Source: Linyphia triangularis
Lineage: Eukaryota; Arthropoda; Arachnida; Araneae; Linyphiidae
Length of the DNA stretch: 64,000 nt
Assembly: GCA_963978545.1 (NCBI GenBank)
Contig: OZ021724.1
Span: forward strand, 29,811,933 to 29,875,932
Direction: 5' to 3'
Part shown: positions 22,672 to 36,000 of the stretch, one piece after another
Layout: each line of letters starts with the position of its first letter
How positions within the stretch are numbered: the first letter of the stretch is position 1
Translations under genes and position numbers: made by a program
The notes under the pieces: generated by a model
What the model saw: only the letters and a program-made list of their open reading frames with translations
Told to the model about the DNA's origin: nothing
The model's database searches: none

Positions 22672-24753
22672 GTTGTTTCTAATCTCCCTTTTGTCTGACG
22701 AAGTCAGACAATATCAGTGAAGCCATCGACATTAATGAAGTCTGACACTAGTTGTGGACAGTTATAAATGTCCTCTCAGTCCAGTCCAAGGCAGTCCAAA
22801 ATGTGCTGAGGTGATGCCTGTTCTTTTTGGCATTTAGGGCAAAGAGGAAAATTTTTGCTTCCCCCAGAATATGTGAGGCCTTTAAGGTGACCACTAGCAA
22901 GTCGGGACAGACGGGTATTGGTGTGCCTATCACAAGGAAGAGATAGGGAGTGTCCTGGCTTTTTGGCTTTATACCATTCGTGAGATGGAGGTATATGCCA
23001 TTTCGCTTTATTTTGAGCTATTTTCTTTGAGTATAACTCTTGATATGTGAGTTCTTGAGTAGAGAGGACAGGGTGTTCTAGTCCCTCCTTAGCAAGAGTG
23101 TCAGCCAATTCATTTCCGTGGATGTCTACATGTGACGGGATCCACTGAAAGTGCACTTTGTTCAGTAGGGATATGCTCTTGACTTTTCGTATTATGGATA
23201 GACTGGTTTTGTCTCCCACGAGGGCCCAGTTTTTAAGGTGTTGAATGGAACTTCGGCTATCGGATAGAATCCATAAGTCTCCTTAGTTGACCTCGCCAAA
23301 GATATTCTCTAAACCCAGGTCAATTGCTATTAATTCGCTTCGAAAGACAGAGCAGAAATCTAGATTACGTTGTTTAATAGAATGTTTCTCTACGGGCGTT
23401 TCTATATAAATTCCACTGCCTGCCTGTATATCTATTTTGCTGCCATCTGTATAGATTTTGATGTCAATTGAAGGAATTTGATTAATAATTTCCAATGCCA
23501 ATTGCCTAAGAAATTCCGGACAACATTCATTCTTATTAAGTGTGGTGGGAAGGCAATCAATAAAATCAACATTGGAGAGTCCATCGTAAGTGTTCAAATT
23601 AGTATTAAGACAGTGGGGCTCTACATTATCTGCCATTAACTTCTGTGATTTAACTTGGCTGAAAGGACTGTGTTTCTTAAGTCTTTGATTGCTTGTCCTG
23701 TTATTTAAGTAATAGTCCGTTTTATTTTCTTGGTTTAAGCTGGAAAGTTTATTGAAATATTTGACCAAGCCTGCCTGCCTTCTGAGAGAGAGTGGTTGTA
23801 GATCCGCTTCGTAAAGGACAATTTCTGAAGGACAGCTACGTTTCAGTCCTGTGATTATGCGGGCAGCACTCAAGTGAATCCTTTCCAATTTGTTCAAGTT
23901 CGTATCAGAAGCACAGCAGTAGATAGGGCAGCCATATTCTAGAATAGGTCTAATAAGTTCCTGATGGGAGGTTCTGAGCGTAGTTGCGTCCGCTCCCCAG
24001 TCTCTACCTGCAATGTGCTTAACAATATTTAATCTTTTCCTGGCTTTCAAGGCTATATATTCAATGTGTTTATTGCAAGTAAATTCGGGATCAAGAATGA
24101 AACCCAAATATTTTGGATGTTTCTCGTAGGTGAGTTTCTGGTTTTTGAGGAACAAGGATGGCTGGTAGTTATAGAGGTGCTTATTTGTAGTAAAGAAAGT
24201 GGTAATAGATTTGACGGGGTTAAAACTCAATTTATGTTCATCTGCAAACATGGAAATGGCTTCTAAAGAGCTATTGAGCTTCGATTCAATTACATCTAAG
24301 GCATTACCGGAGCTCCAAAGAGCAATATCATCTGCAAACATTCCGATATGAGTTCCTGGGGAAACTGTTTTCTCAATTCTGGCTATATATAAAGTGAAGA
24401 TAGTTTGGCTGAGGACTGTTCCCTGTGGGACACCCTGGCTAAGTTGGTAAATATCAGAGAGGGTTCTATTGAACTTAACTCTAATAAATCTATGTTTAAG
24501 ATAGTCTGAGATCCATGTCAAAGTATTTTCCCGGATTTTGAAGACATCATGTAGCTTTACAATGAGTTTATCCTTCCAAACGCGGTCAAAAGCCTTCGTG
24601 AGGTCGAGAAGGGCTGCGACACTATGATGAGTTGGTTTACGAATCTGCGCATCCCTAATAGATTGTGCAAGGAACAAAACTTGGTCTATCGTGCTGTGGC
24701 CTCTACGAAAACCAAATTGTTCCTTAGGGATAGAACGATGTTTTTCAAGGAAG
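22672..24753 (-). mobile_element. 5'-truncated LINE with RT and RNase H, 13-bp target duplication
   Basis: The insert lies between two copies of ATGTATAAAATTT (22659-22671 and 24754-24766), which mark the exact boundaries. The - strand 5' end falls inside the RT domain, so this is a truncated copy of about 2.08 kb. The 3' end lacks a poly-A tail. Presence of a C-terminal RNase H suggests an I/jockey-like group; the clade is inference. Confidence 0.9.
22776..24750 (-). pseudogene. LINE reverse transcriptase-RNase H ORF, truncated, one in-frame stop
   Basis: The frame opens at the truncated 5' end with LEKHRSIPKEQFGFRRGHST (RT block 2) and runs through LLDLTKAFDRVW, LSQGVPQGTVLSQTIF, the catalytic GMFADDIALWS and KYLGFILD. 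It then reaches the thumb and the RNase H-type IKIYTDGSKIDIQAGSGIYI, with ELIAIDLGLE following. A TAA at 23285-23283 interrupts it just before LWILSDSRSSI and IQWIPSHVDIHGNELADTLA-like RNase H residues (here FQWIPSHVDIHGNELADTLA), which continue in the same frame. A zinc-knuckle-like CPKCQKEQASPQHILDC closes the protein. Catalytic residues look intact apart from the stop. This is a recent but dead copy. Confidence 0.9.
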
Positions 24754-24897
24754 ATGTATAAAATTTAAATAATATTAATATACTATTCATTTTTTTTTTT
24801 TTTTTTTTTCTGAAATTCTGTATTAATTTTTGAGCAATAAGTTTTACTCCACATTTAAATGCATTCTTTGCACTGGAATGTCGTTGTCACTTAAGTA

Positions 24898-26179
24898 CGA
24901 GGGTTGCTATTTATATTTCTGGCCTTGCCAATATTAAGTGTTGCTAGGCGATCACTGACTTTTGCAAACGTTAATTTAATATTCTTAACCATAATCTCTT
25001 TAGAACTTTTTGTCATTTTAGCATGATTTGTGTTGTTTACAGTAAATTGAAAAATTCATCTCGGGCAAAAAATGGAATTGACTCGTAAACATTTAGTACC
25101 ATTATTTTTCATAGCTTTCGACGGGGATTATCAAGACAAAAGTGCTTCGATGAACTTTTTCATACAGCATTTAAGCACCATCCTACAGCAAAGTAAAAAC
25201 TGGTATAACGAATTTAATCGTGCTCGAAGTTCGCTCCAGGATTAATCCCGTGAAGGTCTTTCAACATCGGTTGTTGTGCCAGAAAATACCGATGATCTGC
25301 ATGAACTGATAAAGCAAGGTCGCCATGGGATATACCGTGAGATTGAGGCATCTTTGGACTTTAGTATGACAAGCATCAGTAAGATATTATATGAATATTT
25401 GGCCGTAAAAAAGACTTATTTGCGTTGTATCCCACATAATCTGACAAACGCTTAAAAGAAAGCTCGTGTCGATTATTGCAAGGAAATGTTGAAAATATAC
25501 ATTCAAGGTACATCAGAGGCTGTGTATAACATCTACACATATGAAGAATCATGCATCTATGCATGTGAGACCGAAAAAAAAAGCAATCGACTGTATGGGT
25601 CTTCTAAGACCAGCTAAATCCAACAAAAGTTGTTCGAGGAAGAAGCACATCTAAGCAAATGGTTGCCTGTTTCTTCGGCATTACCGTTTACGTGGCGACA
25701 GTGGTGTTAAAGTAACGCAGAACGGTCAATTCTGAATGGTACAAGACCATTTGTTTGCCAGAAGTCATCGGAGAAACTCGAAAAAAGCAGATTTGAATCA
25801 TTCTTCCCCACGATAATACAAGCTCTCATACATCGGCTCAAACAAAGGATTTTTTGACCAGCTAAAACATCAAATTGAGGGGTCATCTACCATACAGCCC
25901 TGATCTGGCATCCAATGAGGTTGTTTTTTTATTCCCGCACATCAAAAATAAATTACGTAGTCAACAATTTTCGACACCCGAAGAAGTGGTTGATGAATTC
26001 AAAACGCATTTTTTGAGGTACCTCGATCGGAGTGTAAAAAGTGCTTCTGAAATTGGTTCAAACGCATATAAAAGTGCATTGATCTTCATGGAAAATATTT
26101 CGAAAAACAATAAAACAAATTTCGATCATAAATATTTGTTTTTTCATTATTAGGCCAGAAATATAAATAGCAACCCTCG
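24898..26179 (+). mobile_element. mariner-family transposon, full length, dead
   Basis: 1,282 bp with 28-base perfect inverted repeats starting CGAGGGTTGCTATTTATATT, flanked by TA at 24896-24897 and 26180-26181. Both the length and the ends are textbook for a mariner element. Confidence 0.95.
25072..26153 (+). pseudogene. mariner transposase, multiply broken
   Basis: Begins MELTRKHLVPLFF and ends KYLFFHY with TAG at 26151. Stops and frame changes occur throughout (for example near 25244, 25455, 25615 and 25860). Where the family has a TGDE motif this copy reads TYEES, so the first catalytic Asp is lost. The second is kept in LPHDNTSSHTS. The third position in YSPDLASNE is Glu in place of the usual Asp of DD34D mariners. 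The protein is therefore non-functional even apart from the frameshifts. Confidence 0.88.
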
Positions 26180-26181
26180 TA

Positions 26182-28069
26182 ACTGATTTCCTAAAACAAT
26201 TTAAAGTGGACATTTACTCATTTGGTCAGCACTTCCTACTTTTTGAAGTGTAGGTTTCAAGAAAAATCCACAACTCGTCTCGTAGTCTGAAAAAGCGTTA
26301 AATAAACGCTAATAACTTACATAATTCATCAACTTCCGGTAGTTAATTATGCAAATTACTAAACTATAGCTTTTATCCAATACAAATTTTAGATTATTCC
26401 ATATAATTATTTCATCTTCCGCCGAGGTATTTCTAATCTGTTAAGTGAATTATGGTACTTATTAGATCTCTACACCACGATTGCCAATATTATTATTTAC
26501 AATAGTGCAATTGGTCCCAATTCAAAGTATCTCAATTAGTTGTTTACAATTCCTAGTTGTATATTTAGATGCTGAAGGTCATCATTGAGTTTATGTAATT
26601 TATCATTGGAGAAAATGGGCATTCGGAAAAGAAAACTTATTCTCACCTTTCCGCTATTTCTCGTCGAATAAGGTATAGAGTAAATGCACTTCCTTTCTGC
26701 TTTCATTAATAGACTGCATTAAGAATTGGCAGTTTTATTTTAACCCTTTGCACTCGAGTCCTTCTACGCGTTGGTAATTTAAGTAGAAGGAAACAAGCAT
26801 AGGTACGTGTATCTTGAAATTCCAAAGTGAAATTTCTTAACCCGTGCACATAAATTGTCAATTGAGATTTGTCTTTAATGTTTTTATCAAATCTTAAGCC
26901 ATGTTCGACTTGAGGTGCACATATTCACGGATTATTTTGAACCTTACAATAGGATATTTATTTTATGCAAGCGTTTTAGCTTTAAAGAGCTTCTGGATCA
27001 AACTCTATCCTCAAAAGTTTGAAGCTCATGGTGTCTTTCCATAATATATTGTACTATAGACTTCAATATATTAAAGATTTCGATTTTTTTTTTTCATAGA
27101 TAATCCAATATTTCATAATTGAATCACCTACTCACGTATCGGTTTAGGAACTCCATTTTAAGACTATCAGCAACAAGCTAAAATTAAACAATTGCTGCTA
27201 AAATGTCTTCATGACACTTGCATACACTTCAGTTTTGAAAATTTACTGCAAGTCTGCTGTGGTAGACGTCAGAATTAATTTTCATGTGGCGTAAGGAAAC
27301 TTTTTTTGCATGGCACTTAGCAACATCTCCTAAATATTTCAATTTAAATACTTGCTACGTATTGTAAAAACAGAGATTGATTAAAAACTTATTTTAAAGA
27401 ATCAAATTAAATATATTTCAATAGTCACTGACAACATGAAGCAAAAGATTAGAAATTATGCTAATTTATTTGTAACTTTGCCTTCCGTACGGAGACGTTT
27501 TTTACCCACTGTATACTTTGCAAGTTTGTCAATTGATATTCTATGCAATGCCTAGAAAATGTGCGAAATATAATACGTTTCGTACTTTGCCAGAAACGCT
27601 CCTCCATTCCATAGAATACCTCATAGGCGTCGTCAGAATTATTTTCAGGTAGGTGCACATGGCCTCCAAAAGGATGCAAGGCTATTTTTTCCCTAAGCTT
27701 GATTTTTTAATTTTTGTATAAGGGTTGCGGATATGAAGGGCGAACTTAACAAAAGGTGGTTGTCAGAAAACGCATTTGAAAAGTTTTCCGTGTATTGATT
27801 TTTCCATGCTAGATATCCTTCTCTCTGTATTTTGAGAGAGAAAGAAGGGCGAGCTCAACATTAAAAATATACCCATAGAATCTGAAGGTTCGAATGTGGG
27901 AGGAAAAAAATTCATATTGAATTCACTCTTCGTACTCGCAAAGCCTCATTTAGTGTAGTAATGAAATTTTACTTAGTGCATTAAATTTCTGTTCTATGAA
28001 TATTTTAAAGCCTATGACATAGTTCTACTTCTTGTTAATCATATAACTCTTTTTCCACGTTAGTTTAAA
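26182..28069. other. Intergenic AT-rich DNA, no gene recognised
   Basis: Short open frames only; the - frame at 27461-27679 has no identifiable domain. No repeat ends were recognised. Confidence 0.4.
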
Positions 28070-28670
28070 ATGTCAAAATGCAAGGGGGTACACGTGCATC
28101 TCCTTGCACCTCCCGTGGAATGCCTGCTTTCATACATTGCCGGTAACGTAACATACTGTCCATCACAAGAATATTACCCAAGCGTTGTATGTTGCCATGG
28201 AAACAAGACTAGTCCCATTCTTCACAGGGGTTTCCAGGAAGAAAAAGGTATCAAGTTTGGTTTGTTGAAAGCCCTGATGGCGTATTGGCGCTATTCCATA
28301 ATTTATCAAAATAAATCGAAGCAAGTAAGAGATTTTTCATCACAAACACGAATGTCTATCGATATAGATAAACAACTGGATAGACTGCTTAACGCTGGGG
28401 ATATGAAGTCGTTGCCAGATCGTTGGATGGATGAATAATACGGATTGCCGAGGATTGAAAAAATAATCTTCGGTTGTACACGGCAGAACTGTAAATAGTA
28501 GACCTTAACTAATAATAGTGCTCAAAAAAAATATCTACTCTAGACTTAACAAGGTTTCCTGCATTCCCGCCCGACTATAGAAGTTAACCGTAATTGGATA
28601 ATCGTCCACCCATCATCATCGGTGCGGGGTTTTTTCCCCTTGCATTGCCATCGGAACAGTCTATTAAGTT
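28070..28670 (+). repeat. Dispersed repeat with a coding relic, second copy near 62.3-62.6 kb
   Basis: From about 28360 to 28660 the sequence matches the reverse complement of about 62600-62280, including CGATATAGATAAACAACTGGAT, GGATTGCCGAGGA and CTATAGAAG blocks. Here the shared part is the end of a 122-codon frame (28070-28438) finishing IDIDKQLDRLLNAGDMKSLP, then DRWMDE. The other copy would read a very similar peptide. A mobile-element origin (3' end of a transposase gene plus its downstream flank) is likely, but I do not recognise the family. Confidence 0.55.
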
Positions 28671-31600
28671 GTTTACCTATATCAATGATTATAACCTTTT
28701 AGGCCGCCATTATTCTGAATATAGCACCCCCTTTTCTAAATGGACGAGTCTTGTTTCCATATCGACCGTCGCCATCAAGATTTTGTGTCGGGAACTATTC
28801 TTCTGGTGGACAGACAATATGGACCACATATATGGAACTTGGGGTGTGTGAAAATTGAAATAAAAGAGACAGGACACAAAGTTAAACTACAAAATAAACT
28901 TTTAACTCCGAGTGAGCACCAGACACGAGGTCGACAACCCTTTGGTCCTTCAAACTACAACATTCATATTGGCTACAAAATATAATTCTATCTACAACTG
29001 CAAGAGAGCTCGTCTTCCGAGATGCCCATCCACACGAATCAAAGTTACTACACCAAAAAAATAGCATCATTCAGTTTAGAATAATTTTTTAGATGGTTTA
29101 ACAATTTATCACAAATTTTTGTACAGTTATTTTTTATTCGAATTCACCGAGAATCATTCAACCAAATATTCTCTCGATAAGGGTAGATTTAAATTTAGGA
29201 ATGGAATGACTAGATGTTGCCACCAGGAAATAGTTAAAATCAGCAGGCGAATTTTAACGAGTCAAGCTCTTGGGGTAAGGTGTTCACTTCATACTCCAAC
29301 CTGCAATGCTTTGTGTAGGAATTGCAAATATATCACAGAAAACTACGTATTCTAATGGATTAACGTTGAAAAAACTTTCGGATATCTATTAAAGTTCAAT
29401 TTTCGAATATTTTTACTTCATTTTTAGGAGGACATGTGGATTTCAAATTGTTTCAGAGTTTGAAATTTCAATATCAATTCCCAAAGAATATTTTATAAAT
29501 TAATAATCCCAGCTGCGATAAGACTTTATCAAAACTACAATTGATCGTGCAACTTCAAACAGATTAAGTTAATTTCAAAATTGTTGAGTTTAGATTTTTA
29601 TATTTTATCGGTAAAGATATCAACCTTCCAAAGGAAGTTCCGTACTATAAAGGTTGAGGTGTAAATATTTTGACTAGATTCAGTTTTCAAAATTTGTGTT
29701 TGAATCAATGTATAATTATACGAAAAAAATTCACCGACTGAATTGAAGATAATTTCAGTACAAGGTAACTTCCAAAACAGCTGGAAATATCGATTGCTTA
29801 AATTAAAGTAAATTATCTTCACATTGCCATTTCCTATCACACGACTATAATACTTTACGTTATCACCTATCACGTTTACGTTAATCACTATGTGGTCACA
29901 AAAACTACTAGCCAAAGCGGTGAGCCACCGGGTTTGCCTACCAGCAGTTATCCTGGTGGCAATCTATGTTCATTAAAATAAATCAACGCTGGTGTGGCGA
30001 TGACTCGATAGATGGCGTTGGGACAGACTGCTTCCTGCCTACAACTTTTAAAACATCAATGGCGCATCTACTTCGGTCATTGGAGGGGGTCCTGCTTATG
30101 GGTTTCCAGTGGGATGTACAAAAATAAGTAGTAGGAGTAAAAATGATTTCGTATTTTGCAGCAAAGGGTCCAACCTTCCCACTCGATGCTTCTTCCCCCC
30201 TAAAAAACTGAAAACGTGAGGGGTCAAGCGACCCCTACACCGATTGCAGCCGCATTAAAAATGTTTTTATATGAACGTATTTTGTTCCAGTAATTAAAAA
30301 ACCTGATGAAAGAGATGAAACTTTGTTTAGGAATCGTAGAAATAGTCTGATATGCAAGAAGTTTGTGGTAATAAATGCCAGTTAGGATTGTAAAATGCAA
30401 TGTTTTTTTGTTTTTTTTTAAAGACAAATATTCTCCGAATTTCATATTCGGACCTTGAAGTAGGACAAATCATAGTCGTAAGTCAAAAAATCTAGTTGGT
30501 GCCTTTCTCAATCTAGCTCGTGTTTTCCCGCACCCTAAGCTTCATCATCTATAGTTGCTATTTTCATTTTTTAAAAATAACCTCTTAGCAAATAAAATCT
30601 AAAGAAAAAGTTTTAAAATCTAACGTTAAAAAATCATTTTAAATATCTTATGAAACTATCTAACACCGTGTATTAGATGGAAGGAGTAAAACTTGAATAA
30701 AAACGTTTCATTTTTTAAAAAAGAGTAAAAAAGTAGAGGGGTAAACTACAGAAAAGCGAAGACCTACGTTTGGACCCTCTTTTGTTGGGGGAGACGAAAG
30801 TTGAGCGGTGGCATCACGCATACTGTCCGATCACTTATATGGACCATGGCTGACCAAATTGACGAGTTTGTTTTAAACACATCGCTTGGATTATTATTAT
30901 TATTCACCCACTTCTCATTTTGTTTTCAAAATTACTTTTAATCTACAGTGGTATATGAAAGTATTGAAAGCACAGGTTAGAAATTGCTAATAGTTTTGAG
31001 CATGAGACACTTTGTTCCTGGTGAAACAGTTCTAATTAGTCAATTACATCAAACAAGGGTGCTGTTCCGAAATAGTCACTTTCCAAATTGGGATTCTAAC
31101 ATTTGCCCTGGTACAAATTATAGAAAAAAAAATTATTAAAAAAGTTCACTTCCAGACAATTTTACAGTGTATTCTTGAAAGAACTAATCCAATGTTATAG
31201 AAATTAAACGAACTTAGTTTTTTTCCCAAAAAACTCAGCATAACTGTTCTACTTTACAGCGACCGCATAGGTGTTATTTAAAAAAAATAGTTATACTTCA
31301 ATGTTTATAATTACAGCGTAATATGAAACTACGCTCATATTTTAAAGTTAGTTGAAATCTGACTTCTAACTCTATCGCACTTTCATATTCCGATTTTATG
31401 AACACCTGTATATATTCGAAATTAACGCCTTGTCTTGCGGTTTATCAAATTCCCAGTTTAAGTTAATTCGGCCATTCAATAAGTGCTCGGACAGCACGTG
31501 ATTACTTAATTCCCTTCGTAAAAAACTCTCGAGAAGGAAGCATCAAGTGGGACGTTTCCCATGGTATGAGATGTGGGGCGTCGCCGTCGAGTCTAAACTC

Positions 31601-32296
31601 TGATTGGAAGACGATTCTTTTTCGTCGCGACCCTGGACAAATAAGGGGTCAACAACGTCTCGAGCGGCGGCTTCGGAGTCCCCTTCCACGCTTTTCCATT
31701 CTGAACAACATTTGGTACACTTCCCTCCTACACTTTTAAACTTCCAACAGCTTGGAAGGCGCTGAAGGGACTGCTGAAGTCAGATAGCTCTCATAATTTC
31801 CGAATTCGCTCATCGGTTGTACTTTGGAGGTTTTTCTTGCTCGATATCTACTTTCTTCGCTCATAACACGCGACGTACAATTTTTTTGTTAGCAAAACTA
31901 AAAGCTTCAATTTCACCCGGGGAAAAAAATAAAAAGTTTAAAGTATTCATTTTTTAAAAAACGTTGAAACTAAAACCTCTTCATTCGATATCAGTATCGG
32001 TTTTTCCAGCTTGTAGAAATCTCATCTTCTGTAAACCATCATCCAGAAGCCACTCAGATGTGAATAACAGTTTCCGTAGACACACAATTTCCAATAGTCA
32101 TCAGAGTTTCGTAGCAACATCTTAATGAAAATAGGATCCATTGTTTCATGCAAGTGATACGATTAATAACCATTCATTTTACATAATTCATCTCATTCTT
32201 TCTTTCTTAAAATTCGGACTTATGCTTCAATACTTATATTCGATTTTGGTGATCAATCGAGGTACGGATCAATTTCTCGCGTTATGCAGTGGCTTC
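28671..32296. other. Intergenic DNA between the two convergent genes, no gene recognised
   Basis: Mostly AT-rich. A GC-richer patch at about 29900-30110 and another at about 31480-31700 stand out, but neither gives a convincing frame. The second contains CACGTG (31496-31501) and could be distal 3' UTR of OXR1 or a regulatory patch; this is not supported further. Confidence 0.35.
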
Positions 32297-32302
32297 TTTA
32301 TT
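32297..32302 (-). terminator. Candidate polyadenylation signal of OXR1
   Basis: TTTATT on the + strand is AATAAA on the - strand, about 640 bases past the OXR1 stop. Plausible but not unique in AT-rich DNA. Confidence 0.3.
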
Positions 32303-32499
32303 CATCCGGACAATCTATCTCTACCCCACTTTTCCAAAGAACAGAGGGTTCTCAAGCGACTGCAAAAAGGACTTCTCTTCGAAAAAGCATTTCCTAGGTA
32401 ACGTCGTCTGGCGACGCCGATCTATTATCTAAAGTTATGTATGTCCGCGCTTACAGGGGAGGAACAGTTCCGGCGCCTCCTTTAAAGATTGGTCATAGA

Positions 32500-32815
32500 G
32501 CCTCATTAGCTCTTCAAATCCTTCAGGACATAAAAGCATCCCGTGTGAAATCGCTCAGGAGAAAGAGGCATTTCCATGAAAACCTTTCTGCAAAGAGATC
32601 ATCTTTCCATGAAATCTTTCAGGAGTAAAAGCAATCAATGATCGCCTCCCCCAAGAAGTACTTTAAGAGAAATGTTCTTCCCATGAAATCTTTTCAGGAA
32701 ATAGGTCGTCTCCTATTCAATTACACATGAAAGAGAAGCATCCTCTCATGAAATCCTTCAGTAAGGGAGGATGACTGCTATCAAATCCTTCAGGATACAA
32801 AAGCAGCGTCTCGAG
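32500..32815 (-). repeat. Degenerate repeats in the OXR1 3' UTR
   Basis: Variants of CATGAAATCCTTCAGGA followed by an A/G-rich spacer recur about seven times (for example near 32517, 32542, 32574, 32608, 32686, 32748 and 32778). The unit is about 35-60 bases, imperfect. The 63-codon frame at 32437-32628 crosses it and is probably incidental. Confidence 0.5.
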
Positions 32816-32940
32816 AAGTTGTAGGTTGCGCCGGCGCCTGTTGATGGTGGGAGGGTGCTGCGGACGACTACTGGAGAAGAGGGTGTTGGTTGGCGGAACT
32901 ACGAACTAGGAGACACACAACAGCAGACTAGAGTTGGTGA

Positions 32941-33076
32941 CTAGGCGAATCCCCACGCTTCGAGGGTCTTGATGATGAAGTCGGAGGAGGACGCCAGTGG
33001 ATCGTTGTCGTACGTCTGACACTGGACGCTGGACCCCCGGTAGAGGTCGCCGTCGATCCACAGACCGAAGTGACCC
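32941..33076 (-). CDS. OXR1: OXR1 terminal exon
   Basis: 136 bp; the first G completes the Glu codon split from 34593; acceptor TTTATTTCAG. Reads GHFGLWIDGDLYRGSSVQCQ, then TYDNDPLASSSDFIIKTLEA and WGFA, stop TAG at 32943-32941. FGLW.DGDL..G....C.T(Y/F).N.PL and the terminal E.W.F are the C-terminal TLDc signature. GC-rich compared with its surroundings. Confidence 0.93.
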
Positions 33077-36000
33077 CTGAAATAAAATAAACGTTTTTTA
33101 AAGAGTTAATTCGTATACTGTAGATCAAAGAGCTCCATCAATCCAATTTATGTCCTATTGACATAAATACATAATGAGAGTCTTTTATTACGATATTTCA
33201 TTTTTCTACCTATAGAAATGCGTCATTGTGTCACTCGATTCGATGATGGCCAAAATGCAATTGAAATATTAAACATTTTAAAGACTTAACTCGTATTTCC
33301 AATTTAAGAAATAATCACACATAATCACAAAGTAATCAATTAGTAAACACGCACTGGGATTTTTATAATACAGGATACCCGGGTTAAAAATATCCCATAA
33401 CTTATGGTTTATTTTTACATAAATACCCATTGGAATAAAAAAAAAAAAAATAGAAACATCTCACAAAGTTTTAATATCCATACATTTCGTTGTATGCACC
33501 TTTTGTAGTACGACAAACATCTATTAGGTAATATAGTTCTCTCCAAGTATGCATATCGTACAGCGTTACCAGACCTCCCATTTAAAATTCTTAGGTAGGC
33601 AATTTTTCACAATGCATTTTGGACACAGCATATCTAATAATATTTTTACCTACTTAAATATCAATAGTATTGAACTTCAAAAACTAAGACTTCCTGCAAT
33701 TTACAAAGTACTAAGGAAGGCACTATATACAAATATCGGTGTGGTAAAAACAGCAGCGTAGTATTAAAAATACTATATCTGGCAAAGCTGATATCATAGC
33801 ATATCAGGAATTATTTAATGAATAGCTGGAATGACACGGTTCTTCAACTCATTGACAGTTTCAATTTTTTGTTTATACACAACGGCTTTAATGAATTCCA
33901 AGATAAACATGTTGTAACAATAAACCATAACTTTTAGATAATTTAGTCCGGACACCCTGCAATATTCTACAAGTGATGTGGCACCATGGTAACACAAGAT
34001 TAGCTGATGGCCATGGAAGGAGAATGTGTTTTAAATACTAATAAGCAGTGTGAAAACTATTTCGTGCACTACTAACCAAAGAAATCAATCACTTCAATTT
34101 AAGGTAAGAACTGTTTGTATACGGGGTATTCGTACACATAAACATTACAAGTCTTATATTATCATAATCAACATCCATTAGTGGCTAGCAATCATGGTAT
34201 CGGCATATTCTTATGAGTTTTCCCGCACACAATTCACGGACGATTATAATTCCACAAAGGAACTTGGAAATCTCTCCTGCAATATGTTGTAAAATTTCTT
34301 TTCGGTTCTAGTTCATGTTCGTAACAGGAAAATTCAGTGTCTCCAAAATAAAAAGCTAAAACGCTTATAGCGCTTTTGTTTTCAGAACTAGAAATTTGCT
34401 TACACAGCTTATGGAATGAATCATTTACTTGCTTGTTTAAATGTATTTGCATCTATTTCATCATAAGTACAAGATATTCCTAAAATCTAATACAGACCGC
34501 ATATCCTATTGCGTCTCTTTTCATTAGAATGGCCCGTAACATTTTCACACAAATATCTCGATGAGGATAGAATGAATGAATATCATACTTACTCTGAAGC
34601 TCCAATGGAAACGCTTTCATGGTCTCCTTTCACATAGTATTCATTGTTCCCAGTCCACTTGAAAACCTGCAAAAGGATAACAGAAGTTTTATCATGAAAC
34701 AATTTTCATACTTAATTAAAATAATTACTAATGTTCCTATCAATATTGCGCGTAGAATAAAGCAAAAAAAAAAAAAAAAAAAAAAACTCACATAAAGAAT
34801 TAATATGCAGATTATGCATTCATATTTTGGTCAACAATTCTGGCTCTAACTGCAGATTCCAAAGAATTACTTTAAAAAATGAATGTAGCTGTTAGTATTT
34901 TATGTTTCTTGGAATCGAGAACTTTTGTTCAGATTAATGTATTTGTACAAGGTTTATCTAAAAAATCTGTCAAAATATAAAACGGGTAAAGGAGACCAAA
35001 CTAAGCACATTTTGTAATTGAAAATGTAAGCACAAAAGACGCGTTGAAGTGTTAGGGGGCGTGTTTAGATCGTACTTTTAGGGCCATACAGTCAGTTGAA
35101 CGGCCACACCTGACAGAACCTTCTTACAGATATTTTTGCTGTAACTTCTTTTCGATGTTTTTCCAGTTGTTAGTACACAAATGTGGTTCCAGCACGATGT
35201 GGAGCCGCGACAAACTTAAGCACTAACATAAGAATTTACTCAATGGCCAAAATTGGATTGGATGGGGGTGGACTTTTTCCTTAACCATCACCAAATTTTA
35301 TATGCATAAATTTCTTTTTCTGGGGATACATTAAGAGCATGGTCTAAGAAAGTCCCATTGAGTTTGCTGAAGTACTACTGGCCAGACTGTCAGTGGCTGC
35401 TGGAAATGTGCTAAATGCTGCTAAAATATGTGAAATGTATTTAGTAATGTCCTTCAATACATTTACTACACTGTGAATCTTGTATTACTGTTGATGGTTG
35501 CCCTTTCTAGCACCTGTTGTACAAAGCTTAATCAATAAAATGTATGTTTCTTTTGACTTTAAACCGTCTTTCTCCCTTATACCTTTATATCTTCCTTACG
35601 TGCTAGCACATATATTTATTATTTCCGCACCCACATTCCATTACAAAATATGCTTATTTAGGGCCCCTATACCTATCTACATTTTAGCCAGATATTCTAG
35701 ACACACCCTGTATTTGGACGATATTCTTGTAATATTAAACTCAAATTTTTATGAACACCATAGTTTTTCGCTGACTGTGCAGCTTATTAACTGTGGAGAA
35801 GATATAACTCTAGGAAAGCGTTATGTATGTTTGATGTGAGTAGTTAAACACACCTGAAGATAATTGATTCAATAGATAAACAGTTGCATACCTTAAAGGC
35901 CGGGTGGAATGTAAATAGAAAGGATTCTCCAGTCCCATAGAAACTGTCACTGCGCCGTAAAGGGTAAGACAGCAGAGCGCCAAATACCTAATGAGAGAAA

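Noticed and set aside
24066..24266. + strand open frame inside the 22.7-24.8 kb LINE
   Set aside because: Shadow of the reverse-transcriptase frame on the opposite strand.
35498..35839. 113-codon + strand open frame between OXR1 exons
   Set aside because: Mostly inside the TA-flanked MITE-type element, hydrophobic low-information sequence, antisense to OXR1.
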